This document shows, piece after piece, positions 53,986 to 62,674 of a stretch of DNA of 64,000 nucleotides. The notes beneath the pieces were generated by a model. It was not told the DNA's origin, did not search any database, and saw only the letters and a program-made list of their open reading frames with translations. Within the stretch, counting starts at the first letter, position 1. Every line of letters starts with the position of its first letter. The stretch is taken from positions 4,526,001 to 4,590,000 of the forward strand of contig OY970326.1 in the NCBI GenBank assembly GCA_963717155.1, given 5' to 3'. The DNA comes from G963717155 sp963717155 (GTDB taxonomy: Bacteria; Actinomycetota; Thermoleophilia; Gaiellales; JALYLC01). Made by a program: the position numbers and the translations under genes.

Positions 53986-55129
53986 TCAGGCGGTGAGTGC
54001 CGGCGTGCCCACCTGGCGCTCCTGCGGATCGATGGCGCCGAGGCTCTCGACGATCTCGAAGCGGCCGCCGCGTGCCTGTGCGATGTACATGTGCATGCGC
54101 AGGTGGTGCTGGCCGGGCACGACAGCTGCGGGCCCGCCGGGTCCCTCGGTGATCGACGCGTGATCGAGCGCTGCGATCACGTCGTCCTGCACGAGCGAGC
54201 CCGCTTCCACCACGGCAGCCGCCCACAGCCGCAGGCCGCGATAGAGACCGGAGCATGCGCTGCCGCCGGTGAACTTCGCGTCGCCGGGATAGAGCGCGTC
54301 GTACTGCGCGAGCAACCTCTGGCTGAACGGATCGGCGACGGCCTGGTAGTAGTCGAGGCAGCCCCACAGGCCTTCGACGTGAGCGGCCGGCACCATGTTC
54401 AGGAAGTTCTCGTCGAAGTACGTGCAGACCAGGTGCCCGCCGCGGCCCGTGAAGCCGGAGTTGTAGAGCTCCTCGAAGAACGGCGAGGCCCCAGGCGGCA
54501 CGATCGTGTTGAAGACCACGTCGGCGCCGCTCGCGTTGATCCGCTCGACGGTCGCCGCGTAGTCCATGTGGTCGAGCGGGAAGTACTCCTCGCCGACGAT
54601 CGCCCCGCCGTTGGCCGTCACGACCTCCCGCACGCGCTTGTTCAGCACGTGCGGCCAGATGTAGTCGGCGGACGGGAAGTAGAACGTCCTCGCCCCGGTC
54701 TCCCGCATCAGCCACGGGATGAACAGGTCGATCTGCTGCGCCGGCCCCGGGCCGGTGCAGAAGATGAGCGGATCGGACTCGCCTCCCTCGTACTGCTCGG
54801 GGTAGATGTAGAGCGTCTTGCCGTTCACGACGGCCTCGCCCTTGATGGCCTGCCTCGTGGAGCTGAAGATGCCACCGAAGACGACGTCGACGTTGTCCTG
54901 CTCGACGAGCTTGGCCGCCTTGGCCGCTGCGACGGCGTCGTCCGTCGCGCCGTCCTCGAGACATAGCTCGAGGTGCCGCCCGAGCAGCCCGCCCTTGGCG
55001 TTGATGTCGCCGATGACCATCCTGGCGACGTTCGCGTTGGCCACTCCGACGAACGAGAGCGGGCCTGTCTGGTCGGCGATCACGTCCGACCTTGATCGGA
55101 TCCGCGCCTGGGGTTGGCGATGTCGCCAC
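53986..55129 (-). CDS. Amide/urea-type periplasmic-binding protein without signal peptide (frameshifted near start)
   Basis: About 380 residues. PIKVGVIADQTGPLSFVGVA (restored), MVIGDINAKGGLLGRHLEL, DVVFGGIFSSTRQAIKGEAV, YIYPEQYEGGESDPLIFCTG, FYFPSADYIWPHVLNKRVRE and HLVCTYFDENFLNMVPA fit the FmdD/AmiC/urea-binding group of type I binding proteins. The N-terminus is only VATSPTPGAD, with no signal peptide; GGGAGGA precedes the GTG at 55129. At 55084-55085 the coding strand has GG-AC-GTG instead of GG[N] GTG. It may be an intracellular amide sensor like AmiC. It is divergent from an HD-LuxR regulator. Confidence 0.8.
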
Positions 55130-55241
55130 GATTGTCCTCCCGAGCTCGAGCGTGTCGGTTGCGCGGTGCGACAGCAATCCGCGCGTCGTGAGACGATCGT
55201 GCCCGGCCGTGTACGCCGAAACATCGGGAGGACTCCCCATC

Positions 55242-56799
55242 TTGGACACGCCGCTTCGCCTCAGTGAGCTCGTCGCCACGCTCGCGCTTGCGCAGGACAA
55301 CGCGTTCGGGCAGCCGCTCGAGTCGCAGCTGCGGTCGTGCCTGCTCGCGCAGTCGATCTGCGAGGCCGCGGGGTTCGACGATGAGCTGCGCGCGACCGCG
55401 TACTGGGTCGCGCTGCTCCGGTACGTCGGCTGCACCGGTCACGCCCACGAGGTGGCCACCGTCTTCGGCGACGAGATCGCGATTCGCGCCCAGACGCTCG
55501 TGCACGACGCCGCGAATCCCGACCGAGGTGATGCGGGACGTCATGGCCTTCGCGACGGCCGGCCGCAGCCCGGAGGAGCGAGACGCGATCGTCAAGATGA
55601 TCCAGGAGACGGCCCGCGAGTGGGCGGTCTACAACTTCTCGTCCGGGTGCGAGGTGGCCGACATGCTCGTGCAGCGGCTCGACTTCGGCCCCGACGTTCG
55701 TGAAGCGCTGCGCTTCACGTTCGAGCGCTGGAACGGCAACGGCTATCCCGCGCATGCGAAGGGGGAGGAGATCCCGCTCGCGATGCGCGTGGTGCACCTC
55801 AGCCACGACATGGAGGCGATCGGCCGGCTGTTCTCGCCGGACCACGCCATCGAGGCCGCCCGCGATCGCCGCGACCGCACCTACGACCCGGCGCTCGCCG
55901 ACCTGTTCGTCGAGCATGGCCGCGGCTGGCTCGAGCAGCTCGGCGAGAGCGAGCCGTGGGACGCCGTGCTCGCCCTCGAGCCCGAGCCGCACCGCATGCT
56001 CTCCGGCGAGGAGCTCGACGAGGCCCTGACCGTCGCCGCCGACTTCATCGACCTCAAGTCGCCGTTCATGGGCGGCCACAGCCGCCGCTGCGCGGAGCTC
56101 GCGGCTGACGCCGCCCAGGTGCTCGGGCTCACCGAGGAAGCCGTCACCGCGGTCCGCCGCGCCGCGCTCCTGCACGACTTCGGAACCACCGTCGTGTCGA
56201 ACTCGATCCTGGACAAGCCCGGATCGCTCACGCGGACGGAGTTCGATCGGGTCGAGCTTCACCCGATGCTGACCGAGCAGATGCTCCGCCGCTCGCCGTC
56301 CCTCGCCGTCCTCAACCCGGTCGCGTCCGCGCACCACGAGAAGTGCGACGGGTCCGGGTACCACAAGCGCCTGCAGGCCGACGCCGACGATCTCGGAGCG
56401 TGCGTCCTGGCGGCGACGGAGATCTACGTGGGGCTGACGACCGAGCGAGCCGACCGGCCGGCGTTCTCGCCTCCGGACGCGGCCGCCGAGCTTCGCGAGC
56501 TCGAATCCCAGGGCGTGCTCGAGCCTCGCGCGAGCCGTGCGGTGCTCGTGGCCGCGGGGCACGGCGAGCCGCGAGGCCCGTCGGGCAAACGGCCGCAGAA
56601 CCCGGCCGGCCTCACCCGGCGCGAGGTCGACGTGCTGCGACTCGCCGCAAGGGGACACACGACGCGTGAGATCGCCGATCGGCTCTACATCTCGCCGAAG
56701 ACCGCCGACCACCACATCCAGCACATCTACGGCAAGATCGGCACCTCGACGCGAGCGGGCGCTGCGCTGTGGGCGATGCAGCATTCCGTCGTGCAGTGA
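55242..56799 (+). CDS. HD-GYP-like phosphohydrolase domain with LuxR DNA-binding domain (one-base frameshift)
   Basis: About 518 residues. The N-terminal helical region (RLSELVATLALAQDNAFGQP, CLLAQSICEAAGF) is followed, after a shift at 55520-55521, by a long linker and an HD domain: GHSRRCAELAADAAQ, RRAALLHDFGTTVVSN, AHHEKCDGSGYHKRL. The C-terminus is a LuxR helix-turn-helix: LTRREVDVLRLAARGHTTRE, IADRLYISPKTADHHIQHIY. At the shift the text has AAT CC-CG-ACC; repair gives NPTEVMRDVM. The start may be TTG 55242 (GGGAGGA upstream) or GTG 55209. Probably links a metal-HD domain sensing a nucleotide to transcription. Confidence 0.82.
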
Positions 56800-56814
56800 G
56801 ACGGTGCCACGCGC

Positions 56815-57513
56815 TCAGGCAGTTCGCATCTCGCCGGCGAGGAGTGGAGATGACGTCCTGAACCCCTTGACCGTGAGGTAGATGCCGAGCGACAGCTCCC
56901 AGACGAACTCGGGGGCGGTCGCGACGCCCTGCACCGGGCCTCCTGCGTCGAAGAGGCCGAACAGCACGCCGATCCCCGAGAGGATGATGAGGGGACCTCC
57001 GATCAGTCCCAGCATCGCCATCTTCCTCGGTACGAGCTCCGAGCGGTACATCAGGTAGCCCAGGATCAGGCCGTTCCCGATGCCGACGATGAAGCCAGGC
57101 CCGAGCAGGAACGTCCAGTCCTTGATCGCAGCGAGCGAGTTGGCATACCCGCCGAGCGATGCGGCATCGGCTCCAGCGTCGCTCCGCAAGGTCACGATGG
57201 CAAGGACGGCCAGGATGCCGATCCCGATGAAGACGCTTTCGATGATGCGAGCCGTGATGTACCCCACGGCCAGGGACTCGTTCTGCCGGCGGAGGGTCGG
57301 GAACGGCACCACGGCGGTGCCGATGTTCGCGACTATGAGCATCAGCTCGAGGAGCGCCGCCAGGTAGATGCGACTGTCGACTCCGCTACCTGCGATGTAT
57401 CCCACGGGATCGTCGAGCACAGGCTGGTAGAGGGCCAGCGCGGCGATCGACGTGACGAACGTGATGAGGAAGAGCACCCCAGTGATCCGAGCACTCCTCT
57501 GAGTGTCTTCCAT
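56815..57513 (-). CDS. DUF4386-family membrane protein
   Basis: 232 residues with six to seven helices: ITGVLFLITFVTSIAALALY, LAALLELMLIVANIGTAVVP, VFIGIGILAVLAIVTL, LGLIGGPLIILSGIGVLFGL. The pattern of an N-terminal ARITGVLFL motif and YITARIIES matches DUF4386. GAAGGAGA lies 7 bases before ATG 57513. The role is unknown. It converges with the HD-LuxR gene with a 15-base gap. Confidence 0.82.
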   Translation of the reverse strand: MEDTQRSARITGVLFLITFVTSIAALALYQPVLDDPVGYIAGSGVDSRIYLAALLELMLIVANIGTAVVPFPTLRRQNESLAVGYITARIIESVFIGIGILAVLAIVTLRSDAGADAASLGGYANSLAAIKDWTFLLGPGFIVGIGNGLILGYLMYRSELVPRKMAMLGLIGGPLIILSGIGVLFGLFDAGGPVQGVATAPEFVWELSLGIYLTVKGFRTSSPLLAGEMRTA

Positions 57514-57878
57514 CCCAGTCTCCTTCGGTTCGCGGGCGTTCTGGATCGACGCGTCGGTGGACGCATCGCGCGTAGCGATCGGCACGGAGGCCTCCCTGGC
57601 CCCCCATGCTCCGACCGTGTCGCAACAGCCGCGCTCGGAGACGGTACATGCACGGCATGAGGCCGTAGACGACGACCGTCTCTGCGATGGTCGCGAGCAT
57701 GAACGTGCGAGAGACCGTCGAGAAGACGCTGAGCCAGAGTGTCTGTCGCGGCGATTCCGCGTGAATCGTCGCGAGACTGCAGCTTCCTCCCATCCCGATC
57801 TCGATCCCGATCCTCTAGGACTCAGAGACGGGCACTGGTGCACTGCCGATGCCCGTGATCGCCGACGAAGGGAGCGTC
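57514..57878. other. Intergenic stretch, no gene supported
   Basis: 365 bases lie between the DUF4386 gene and the secreted aldose epimerase. Open frames cross it on both strands, but none has a convincing ribosome-binding site, wobble GC pattern or recognisable motif. A short minus-strand frame with VSRTFMLATIAETVVVYG is mildly hydrophobic and might be a remnant of a small membrane protein. The last 60 bases must hold the promoter of the epimerase gene. Confidence 0.4.
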
Positions 57879-59126
57879 ATGCGTTCGCCCGTCATCCGAT
57901 CCAAGCTCGTCCGCGCGGTTGCGTGGATTCTTCCGGTAGGTGCGCTGCTGGGGGTCGGCGTCGTTCTGGCGGCACTCCCTGCCGTGGCGTCGTCGACGCA
58001 CGGCCGCTGGCACAAGGGCGGTGGCGGCGATGTCTCCGTGTCGGTTGCTCCGTACGGCACGCTCGCCGACGGCACGGCGATCGACCAGTACACACTTGCC
58101 AATCAGCGCGGTATGACCGTCAAGATCATCACGTACGGCGGCATCGTCACCGAGATCGACACGCCCGATAGCTCGGGCCAGGTCGCGAACGTCGCGCTCG
58201 GATTCGACAATCTCGCCGACTACGTCGCCAAGAGCCCGTACTTCGGCGCGATCATCGGCCGCTATGCCAACCGCATCGCCAAGGGCACGTTCACGCTCGA
58301 CGGCGTCACGTACCACCTGCCGATCAACAACGGCGTCAACTCGCTGCACGGCGGGATCCAGGGCTTCGACAAGCACGTCTGGGCAGCCACGATCGTGCCG
58401 CCCTCGCACGACGGCGCCGGGGTCAAGCTCAGCTACACGAGCGTGAACGGCGAGGAGGGCTATCCGGGGACGCTGAAGGTCGATGTGACCTACACGCTCA
58501 CGCGCGACAATCAGCTGCGGATCGACTACCACGCCACGACGGACGCGGCGACGATCATCAACCTCACCAACCACACGTACTTCAACCTCGCAGGTGAGGG
58601 GTCGGGCAGCGTCTCCGACCAGGTGCTCTGGCTCAAGGCGCACAACTACACGCCCGTCGACAGCACGCTCATCCCGACCGGCGTGATCGCTCCGGTGGCG
58701 GGAACCCCGTTCGACTTCACGACCCCGACACCGATCGGCGACCGCATCCGCGACGCCGATCCGCAGATCGTGATCGCCCAGGGCTACGACCACAACTTCG
58801 TGATCGATCGGCCGGCCGGCGACAGCTCGCTGATCCTGATCGCGAAGGCGTTCGATCCCGCCAGCGGTCGCGTCCTCAAGACCTACACCACCGAGCCCGG
58901 CGTCCAGCTCTACACCGGGAACTTCCTGGACGGGACGCTCGTCGGCCCGAGCCATCACACCTATCGGCAGGGCGACGCGTTCACGCTCGAGACCCAGCAC
59001 TACCCGGACTCGCCGAACGAGCCGACGTTCCCGTCGACCGTCCTGCGCCCCGGGCAGACGTTCACGAGCACGACGATCTACGCGTTCAGCGCCGACGGCC
59101 ACGGCCACGGCCACGACCACAAGTAG
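57879..59126 (+). CDS. galM: Secreted aldose 1-epimerase (mutarotase)
   Basis: 415 residues from ATG 57879 (AAGGGAG upstream). A signal peptide (LVRAVAWILPVGALLGVGVV) precedes a full GalM domain: ITYGGIVTEIDTPD, FGAIIGRYANRIAKGTFTLD, INNGVNSLHGGIQGFDKHVW, NLTNHTYFNLAGEG (catalytic His) and QLYTGNFLDGT with the Glu region TEPGVQ. It interconverts alpha and beta sugars outside the cell. The protein ends in a His/Gly/Asp tail (DGHGHGHDHK) that could bind metal. Confidence 0.9.
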   Translation: MRSPVIRSKLVRAVAWILPVGALLGVGVVLAALPAVASSTHGRWHKGGGGDVSVSVAPYGTLADGTAIDQYTLANQRGMTVKIITYGGIVTEIDTPDSSGQVANVALGFDNLADYVAKSPYFGAIIGRYANRIAKGTFTLDGVTYHLPINNGVNSLHGGIQGFDKHVWAATIVPPSHDGAGVKLSYTSVNGEEGYPGTLKVDVTYTLTRDNQLRIDYHATTDAATIINLTNHTYFNLAGEGSGSVSDQVLWLKAHNYTPVDSTLIPTGVIAPVAGTPFDFTTPTPIGDRIRDADPQIVIAQGYDHNFVIDRPAGDSSLILIAKAFDPASGRVLKTYTTEPGVQLYTGNFLDGTLVGPSHHTYRQGDAFTLETQHYPDSPNEPTFPSTVLRPGQTFTSTTIYAFSADGHGHGHDHK

Positions 59127-59140
59127 GACGCGTGCAGCCG

Positions 59141-59173
59141 CGCCTCGCCGCCCACCTCGTGGGCGGCGAGGCG
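59141..59173. terminator. Hairpin after the secreted aldose epimerase
   Basis: A perfect 15-bp stem (arm CGCCTCGCCGCCCAC) with a 3-base loop starts 15 bases past the stop. It may also serve the convergent methyltransferase gene. Confidence 0.75.
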
Positions 59174-59199
59174 GGCGGGCGCGCATCAGGTGTCAGCAA

Positions 59200-59826
59200 T
59201 CAGACCCGGCGTCGCGCGCGAATGACTGCGTCGACGCCGGAGTGAGCGGCCCTCGGACGATCCTCGGCAACGATCAACACCCAGTGGTCCGGATCGAGGG
59301 CGGAGGTAACGGTGTCGAGTGAAACCTGCGCCTGTCCAGCCGCGGGAGTCGGGTCTCCGGTGGACGGGTCGATCGACTGATGTCCGACGAGTAACAGCGT
59401 TCCGTCAGGAGCGACCGCTGCTGCCAACCGCCTGACCATCTCGCCCACCGATCCCGCAATGTGGACGTACAGGGAGGCTACGAGGTCATAACGGTCCGGT
59501 GCAGGGGTCCAGGCTGCGAGGTCGGCCTCGACCCAGTCGATTCGCGCAGCGAGATCCGGGCCGGCGGCCTCCGCCGTCGCTCTGCCGTAGCCGAGAGCGG
59601 CGGCAGAGAAGTCGACCGCCGTGACCGCCCATCCGTGCGCGGCCAGCCAGAGCGCATCGGAGCCGTGGCCGCACCCCGCATCGAGGGCCCGGCCAGGTTT
59701 CAGGCCGCCGATCTCGGACGTCAGATGCCCGTTCGCGGGTCGATGCGCAACCTGATCCGTACGCTCGCTCAAGGTCTTGGCCCAGAGCCGTTCCCAGAAG
59801 TCACGGTCGTAGGTTGGCTCCGACAA
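59200..59826 (-). CDS. Class I SAM-dependent methyltransferase
   Basis: About 208 residues. YDRDFWERLWAKTLSER, then LKPGRALDAGCGHGSDALWL (SAM motif I), AVTAVDFSAAALGY, VEADLAAWTPAPDRYDLVAS and VAPDGTLLLVGHQS are typical of thiopurine/tellurite-type small methyltransferases. The only in-frame start near the expected N-terminus is TTG 59826, the base directly after the 3' end of tRNA-Sec. So the mRNA may arise by processing of a joint transcript with the tRNA, or the true start is further in and unseen. The substrate is unknown. Confidence 0.8.
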   Translation of the reverse strand: MSEPTYDRDFWERLWAKTLSERTDQVAHRPANGHLTSEIGGLKPGRALDAGCGHGSDALWLAAHGWAVTAVDFSAAALGYGRATAEAAGPDLAARIDWVEADLAAWTPAPDRYDLVASLYVHIAGSVGEMVRRLAAAVAPDGTLLLVGHQSIDPSTGDPTPAAGQAQVSLDTVTSALDPDHWVLIVAEDRPRAAHSGVDAVIRARRRV

Positions 59827-59919
59827 CGAGGCGGCGCAGGAATCGAACCTACCAAGCGCCGGGCTACGACGCCCTGCCGGTTTTGAAGACCGGATGGAGC
59901 ACCAGCTCCGAGCCACCCC
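59827..59919 (-). tRNA. selC: tRNA-Sec (anticodon TCA)
   Basis: 93 nt without encoded CCA. The acceptor stem is 8 bp (59912-59919 with 59828-59835, two G-U pairs) with discriminator G at 59827. D stem GGAGC/GCTCC at 59896-59909 encloses a 4-base TGGT loop. Anticodon arm 59877-59893 has a CTTCAAA loop with TCA at 59884-59886. A long variable arm has GGGC/GCCC at 59861-59874. The T arm is 59836-59852 with TTCGATT. The 8+5 stacked acceptor-T helix and long variable arm are diagnostic for selenocysteine tRNA, so the organism probably makes selenoproteins. Confidence 0.88.
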
Positions 59920-59925
59920 GGCACG

Positions 59926-59931
59926 ATCATA
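59926..59931 (-). promoter_or_regulatory. -10 element for tRNA-Sec
   Basis: TATGAT on the minus strand, 6 bases before the mature 5' end of the tRNA. No good -35 is seen at the expected distance. The close spacing suggests transcription starts at or near the mature end. Confidence 0.5.
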
Positions 59932-59997
59932 GAGTCGCGACGGAGCTGCGACGCCGAAGCTACCCTCACTGCCCCGTGCCCGAGAAAGGACTCGACC

Positions 59998-60969
59998 CTG
60001 AGCACCGTTGAGACCGTCCGCGGTCCCGTTGACGCCGCGGATCTCGGACCGACCCTCATGCACGAGCACGTCTTCGTCCTCGCGCCCGAGGCCCTGCAGA
60101 ACTACGGCCACCTCTGGGGTGCGAGCTACTGGGACGAGGAGGAGCGCGTCGCCGACGCGATCGCCAAGCTGCAGGCCCTGCGCGCACACGGCATCCAGAC
60201 GATCGTCGATCCCACGGTGCCCGGCCTCGGCCGCTACATCCCGCGCATCCAGCGCGTGAACGCCGAGGTCGACCTGAACATCGTCGTCGCGACCGGCGTC
60301 TACACGTTCCACGATCTCCCGCTCTTCCTGCGGCCGCGGACGGACGACGCGATCGCCGAGATCTTCATCCGCGAGATCCGGGATGGGATCGACGACACTG
60401 GCGTGAGGGCCGCGTTCCTGAAGTGCGCCGTCGATCTCCACGGCATCACGGGCGACGTGCCGCGGATCCTGTCCGCGTGCGCGGCGGCGAGCCTCGAGAC
60501 CGGGGCGCCGATCATGGTGCACACGAACGCGAAGCTGCAGACGGGGCTCCCGGCACTCGCCGAGCTGACCAGGCTCGGCGTTCCCCCGGCGAGCATCGTG
60601 ATCGCGCACGCGGGCGACAGCGACGACCTCGGATACCTGCGTGCGATCGCCGACACGGGCGCGAGTCTCGGGTACGACCGCTTCAACATGGACTTCTACG
60701 CGCCCGACTCGACCCGGCTCAGCACCCTCGCGTCGCTCCTGCCCGAGGGCTACGGCGATCGCGTGCACCTCGCGCACGACGCGTCGGCGTTCTTCGACGT
60801 GGCCGTCGGCAACCCGCTGTTCGCGGACGAGGTGCTCGACTACCTGCACATCTCCCAGAAGATCCTGCCCGCGCTGCTCGCCGCGGGCGTGACGCAGGCG
60901 CAGATCGATCAGATGCTGATCGACAACCCTCGGCGGTTCCTCACGCGACCAGCGTCGGTCGCCGGCTGA
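59998..60969 (+). CDS. Phosphotriesterase-family metallohydrolase
   Basis: About 323 residues. PTLMHEHVFVL carries the HxH motif near the N-terminus; AAFLKCAVDLHGI has the bridging Lys region (here KCAVD); MVHTNAKLQTG, IVIAHAGDSDDLGYL and VHLAHDASAFFDV supply the metal His residues and final Asp. Such proteins are lactonases or phosphotriesterases. The start is uncertain: CTG 59998 has AGAAAGGA 7 bases upstream and fits the usual N-terminus STVETVRGPV; ATG 60058 would cut it short. The 3' end overlaps the convergent permease gene by 29 bases. Confidence 0.83.
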   Translation: MSTVETVRGPVDAADLGPTLMHEHVFVLAPEALQNYGHLWGASYWDEEERVADAIAKLQALRAHGIQTIVDPTVPGLGRYIPRIQRVNAEVDLNIVVATGVYTFHDLPLFLRPRTDDAIAEIFIREIRDGIDDTGVRAAFLKCAVDLHGITGDVPRILSACAAASLETGAPIMVHTNAKLQTGLPALAELTRLGVPPASIVIAHAGDSDDLGYLRAIADTGASLGYDRFNMDFYAPDSTRLSTLASLLPEGYGDRVHLAHDASAFFDVAVGNPLFADEVLDYLHISQKILPALLAAGVTQAQIDQMLIDNPRRFLTRPASVAG

Positions 60970-61789
60970 CCCGTCGCAGCTGCTGGCGGTAGAGCAAGCC
61001 GCCGACGACGAGCACCGCGAGCGTGAACGCGAGCATCATCGACGCCGCGGCGTACACCTCGGGCGTGGATCCGCTGTGGAGCGTCCCGAAGAGGTACACC
61101 GGGAGCGTGCTGACCGTCGGCGTGGTCAGGAACTCCGAGGTGGCGAGATCGTCGAACGAGAACGTGAACGAGAGGATCAGCGCGGCGATCAGCGCCGGCC
61201 GGAGCTCGGGCAGGATCACGTCCCGCATCGTCTGCCAGGCGCCGGCGCCGAGATCGGCCGCAGCGTCCTCGAGCACCGGGTTCAGCGCGACAACCCGCGA
61301 GCGCACGATGATCGCGACGATCGCGATCGTGAACGGCGTGTGCGCCCCGACCAGCGTCCACGTGCCGAGCGCGAAGCCTGTCCGCGTGTAGAAGACGAGC
61401 AGCGACACCGCGAGCACGACCTCGGGGACGATCACGAGCATGAACACCATCATCTCCAGCGAGATGCGGATGGTGCGGCTCGGATGGCGCGCGATCGCGA
61501 TACCGGTGATCGCGCCGAGCACGACCGAGATGATCGCCACGAGCACTGCGACCTTGAAGCTGACGGAGACCGAGTGCCTGAGCGTGTCGTCCTCCCACGC
61601 CGCGGAGTACCAGGACGTCGTCGCACCCGTGAACGTCGACGACTGCCGGCCGACGACGCCGCGGTTGAACGAGTAGACGACCGCCGTGACGATGGGCGCG
61701 AACAGGAACACGAAGACGGCGGCCGACCAGACCCAGAGCCCGCGGTCGCTCCAGCTGCCGTAGCGGCGCCCGAGAAGCAGCGACCTCAC
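60941..61789 (-). CDS. PotC-type ABC permease
   Basis: 282 residues, six helices: LWVWSAAVFVFLFAPIVTAV, VAVLVAIISVVLGAITGIAI, LEMMVFMLVIVPEVVLAVSL. The EAA-type loop is LEDAAADLGAGAWQTMRDVI. It forms the second permease subunit of a spermidine/putrescine-type importer. GTG 61789 overlaps the stop of the PotB gene as GTGA. No ATPase gene follows; a PotA-type ATPase is at the other end of the window. Confidence 0.9.
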   Translation of the reverse strand: MRSLLLGRRYGSWSDRGLWVWSAAVFVFLFAPIVTAVVYSFNRGVVGRQSSTFTGATTSWYSAAWEDDTLRHSVSVSFKVAVLVAIISVVLGAITGIAIARHPSRTIRISLEMMVFMLVIVPEVVLAVSLLVFYTRTGFALGTWTLVGAHTPFTIAIVAIIVRSRVVALNPVLEDAAADLGAGAWQTMRDVILPELRPALIAALILSFTFSFDDLATSEFLTTPTVSTLPVYLFGTLHSGSTPEVYAAASMMLAFTLAVLVVGGLLYRQQLRRVSRRPTLVA

Positions 61790-62640
61790 GAGGGCGCCTC
61801 CGCGAATCCGCGCGTCGCGCGAGCGAACACGGCGACCGCCAGTCCGAGCACGATCAGCACCAGAACCGCCATCGCCGAGCCGAGGGAGTAGTCGGCCGCC
61901 TCGAGGTACTGGCTCGAGATGAGCCCGCCCATCAGCACTCCCTTATCGCCGCCGAGGATCTGGGGGATCACGAACTCGCCGGTCATCGGGACGAACGTCA
62001 GCAGCACCGCGGTGGCGATACCCGGCCGCGCCAGGCGGAGGGTGATGTGCAGGAACGTCCGGATCCGGTTGCCCCCGAGGTCCTTGCTCGCCTCGATCAC
62101 CTCGGGCCGGATCCGCTCGAACGCCACGAACAGCGGGATCGCCGACAGCGGCAGGTAGCCGTACACGATGCCGATGAAGACGGCGGTCTGGGTGTCCAGG
62201 ATGTCGAGCAGGCCGTGGTGCAGGTGCAGCCCGTTCAGGATGGCCTGGACGTGGCCACCGGGCGCCAGCAGGATCTGCCAGGAGAGCGTCCGGATCAGGA
62301 AGCTCGTCCAGAACGGCACCAGGAGCAGGACGAGCAGCGTGGTCTTGTACCGACCCGACTTGCGCGCCAGCGTGTAGGCCAGGGGCGTCGCGACGATCAG
62401 GCAGAGCAGCGTCCCGAACGCCGCGAACTCGATCGTCCGCTCGAAGATCGTGAGGTAGAAGCCCGACAGCGCCTGGCGGAAGTTGTCGAGCGTGAACCCG
62501 AGCTGGACGCCGCCGAACGTCGGATGCGAGACCGAGTAGACGACGGTGAAGCCGAGCGGCGCGATGAACAGCGTCACCAGCCACACGAGCGGTACGAGTG
62601 GCGCGATGCGCTCGAGCCAGCGCGCTGCCCGGCTTCCCAT
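61786..62640 (-). CDS. PotB-type ABC permease
   Basis: 284 residues with six helices (VPLVWLVTLFIAPLGFTVVY, TLLCLIVATPLAYTLA, LLVLLLVPFWTSFLIRTLSW) and the EAA loop VIEASKDLGGNRIRTFLHI. It pairs with PotC. It starts 34 bases after the stop of the PotD-like binding protein gene in the order D-B-C. Confidence 0.9.
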   Translation of the reverse strand: MGSRAARWLERIAPLVPLVWLVTLFIAPLGFTVVYSVSHPTFGGVQLGFTLDNFRQALSGFYLTIFERTIEFAAFGTLLCLIVATPLAYTLARKSGRYKTTLLVLLLVPFWTSFLIRTLSWQILLAPGGHVQAILNGLHLHHGLLDILDTQTAVFIGIVYGYLPLSAIPLFVAFERIRPEVIEASKDLGGNRIRTFLHITLRLARPGIATAVLLTFVPMTGEFVIPQILGGDKGVLMGGLISSQYLEAADYSLGSAMAVLVLIVLGLAVAVFARATRGFAEAPS

Positions 62641-62674
62641 CCCTGGATCGTCCCCGGTGCTCGGGCCCCGCGGG

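Noticed and set aside
57386..57793. Minus-strand open frame of 135 codons with a hydrophobic stretch
   Set aside because: It overlaps the N-terminal part of the DUF4386 gene in another frame, has no ribosome-binding site, and similarity to known families is not apparent.
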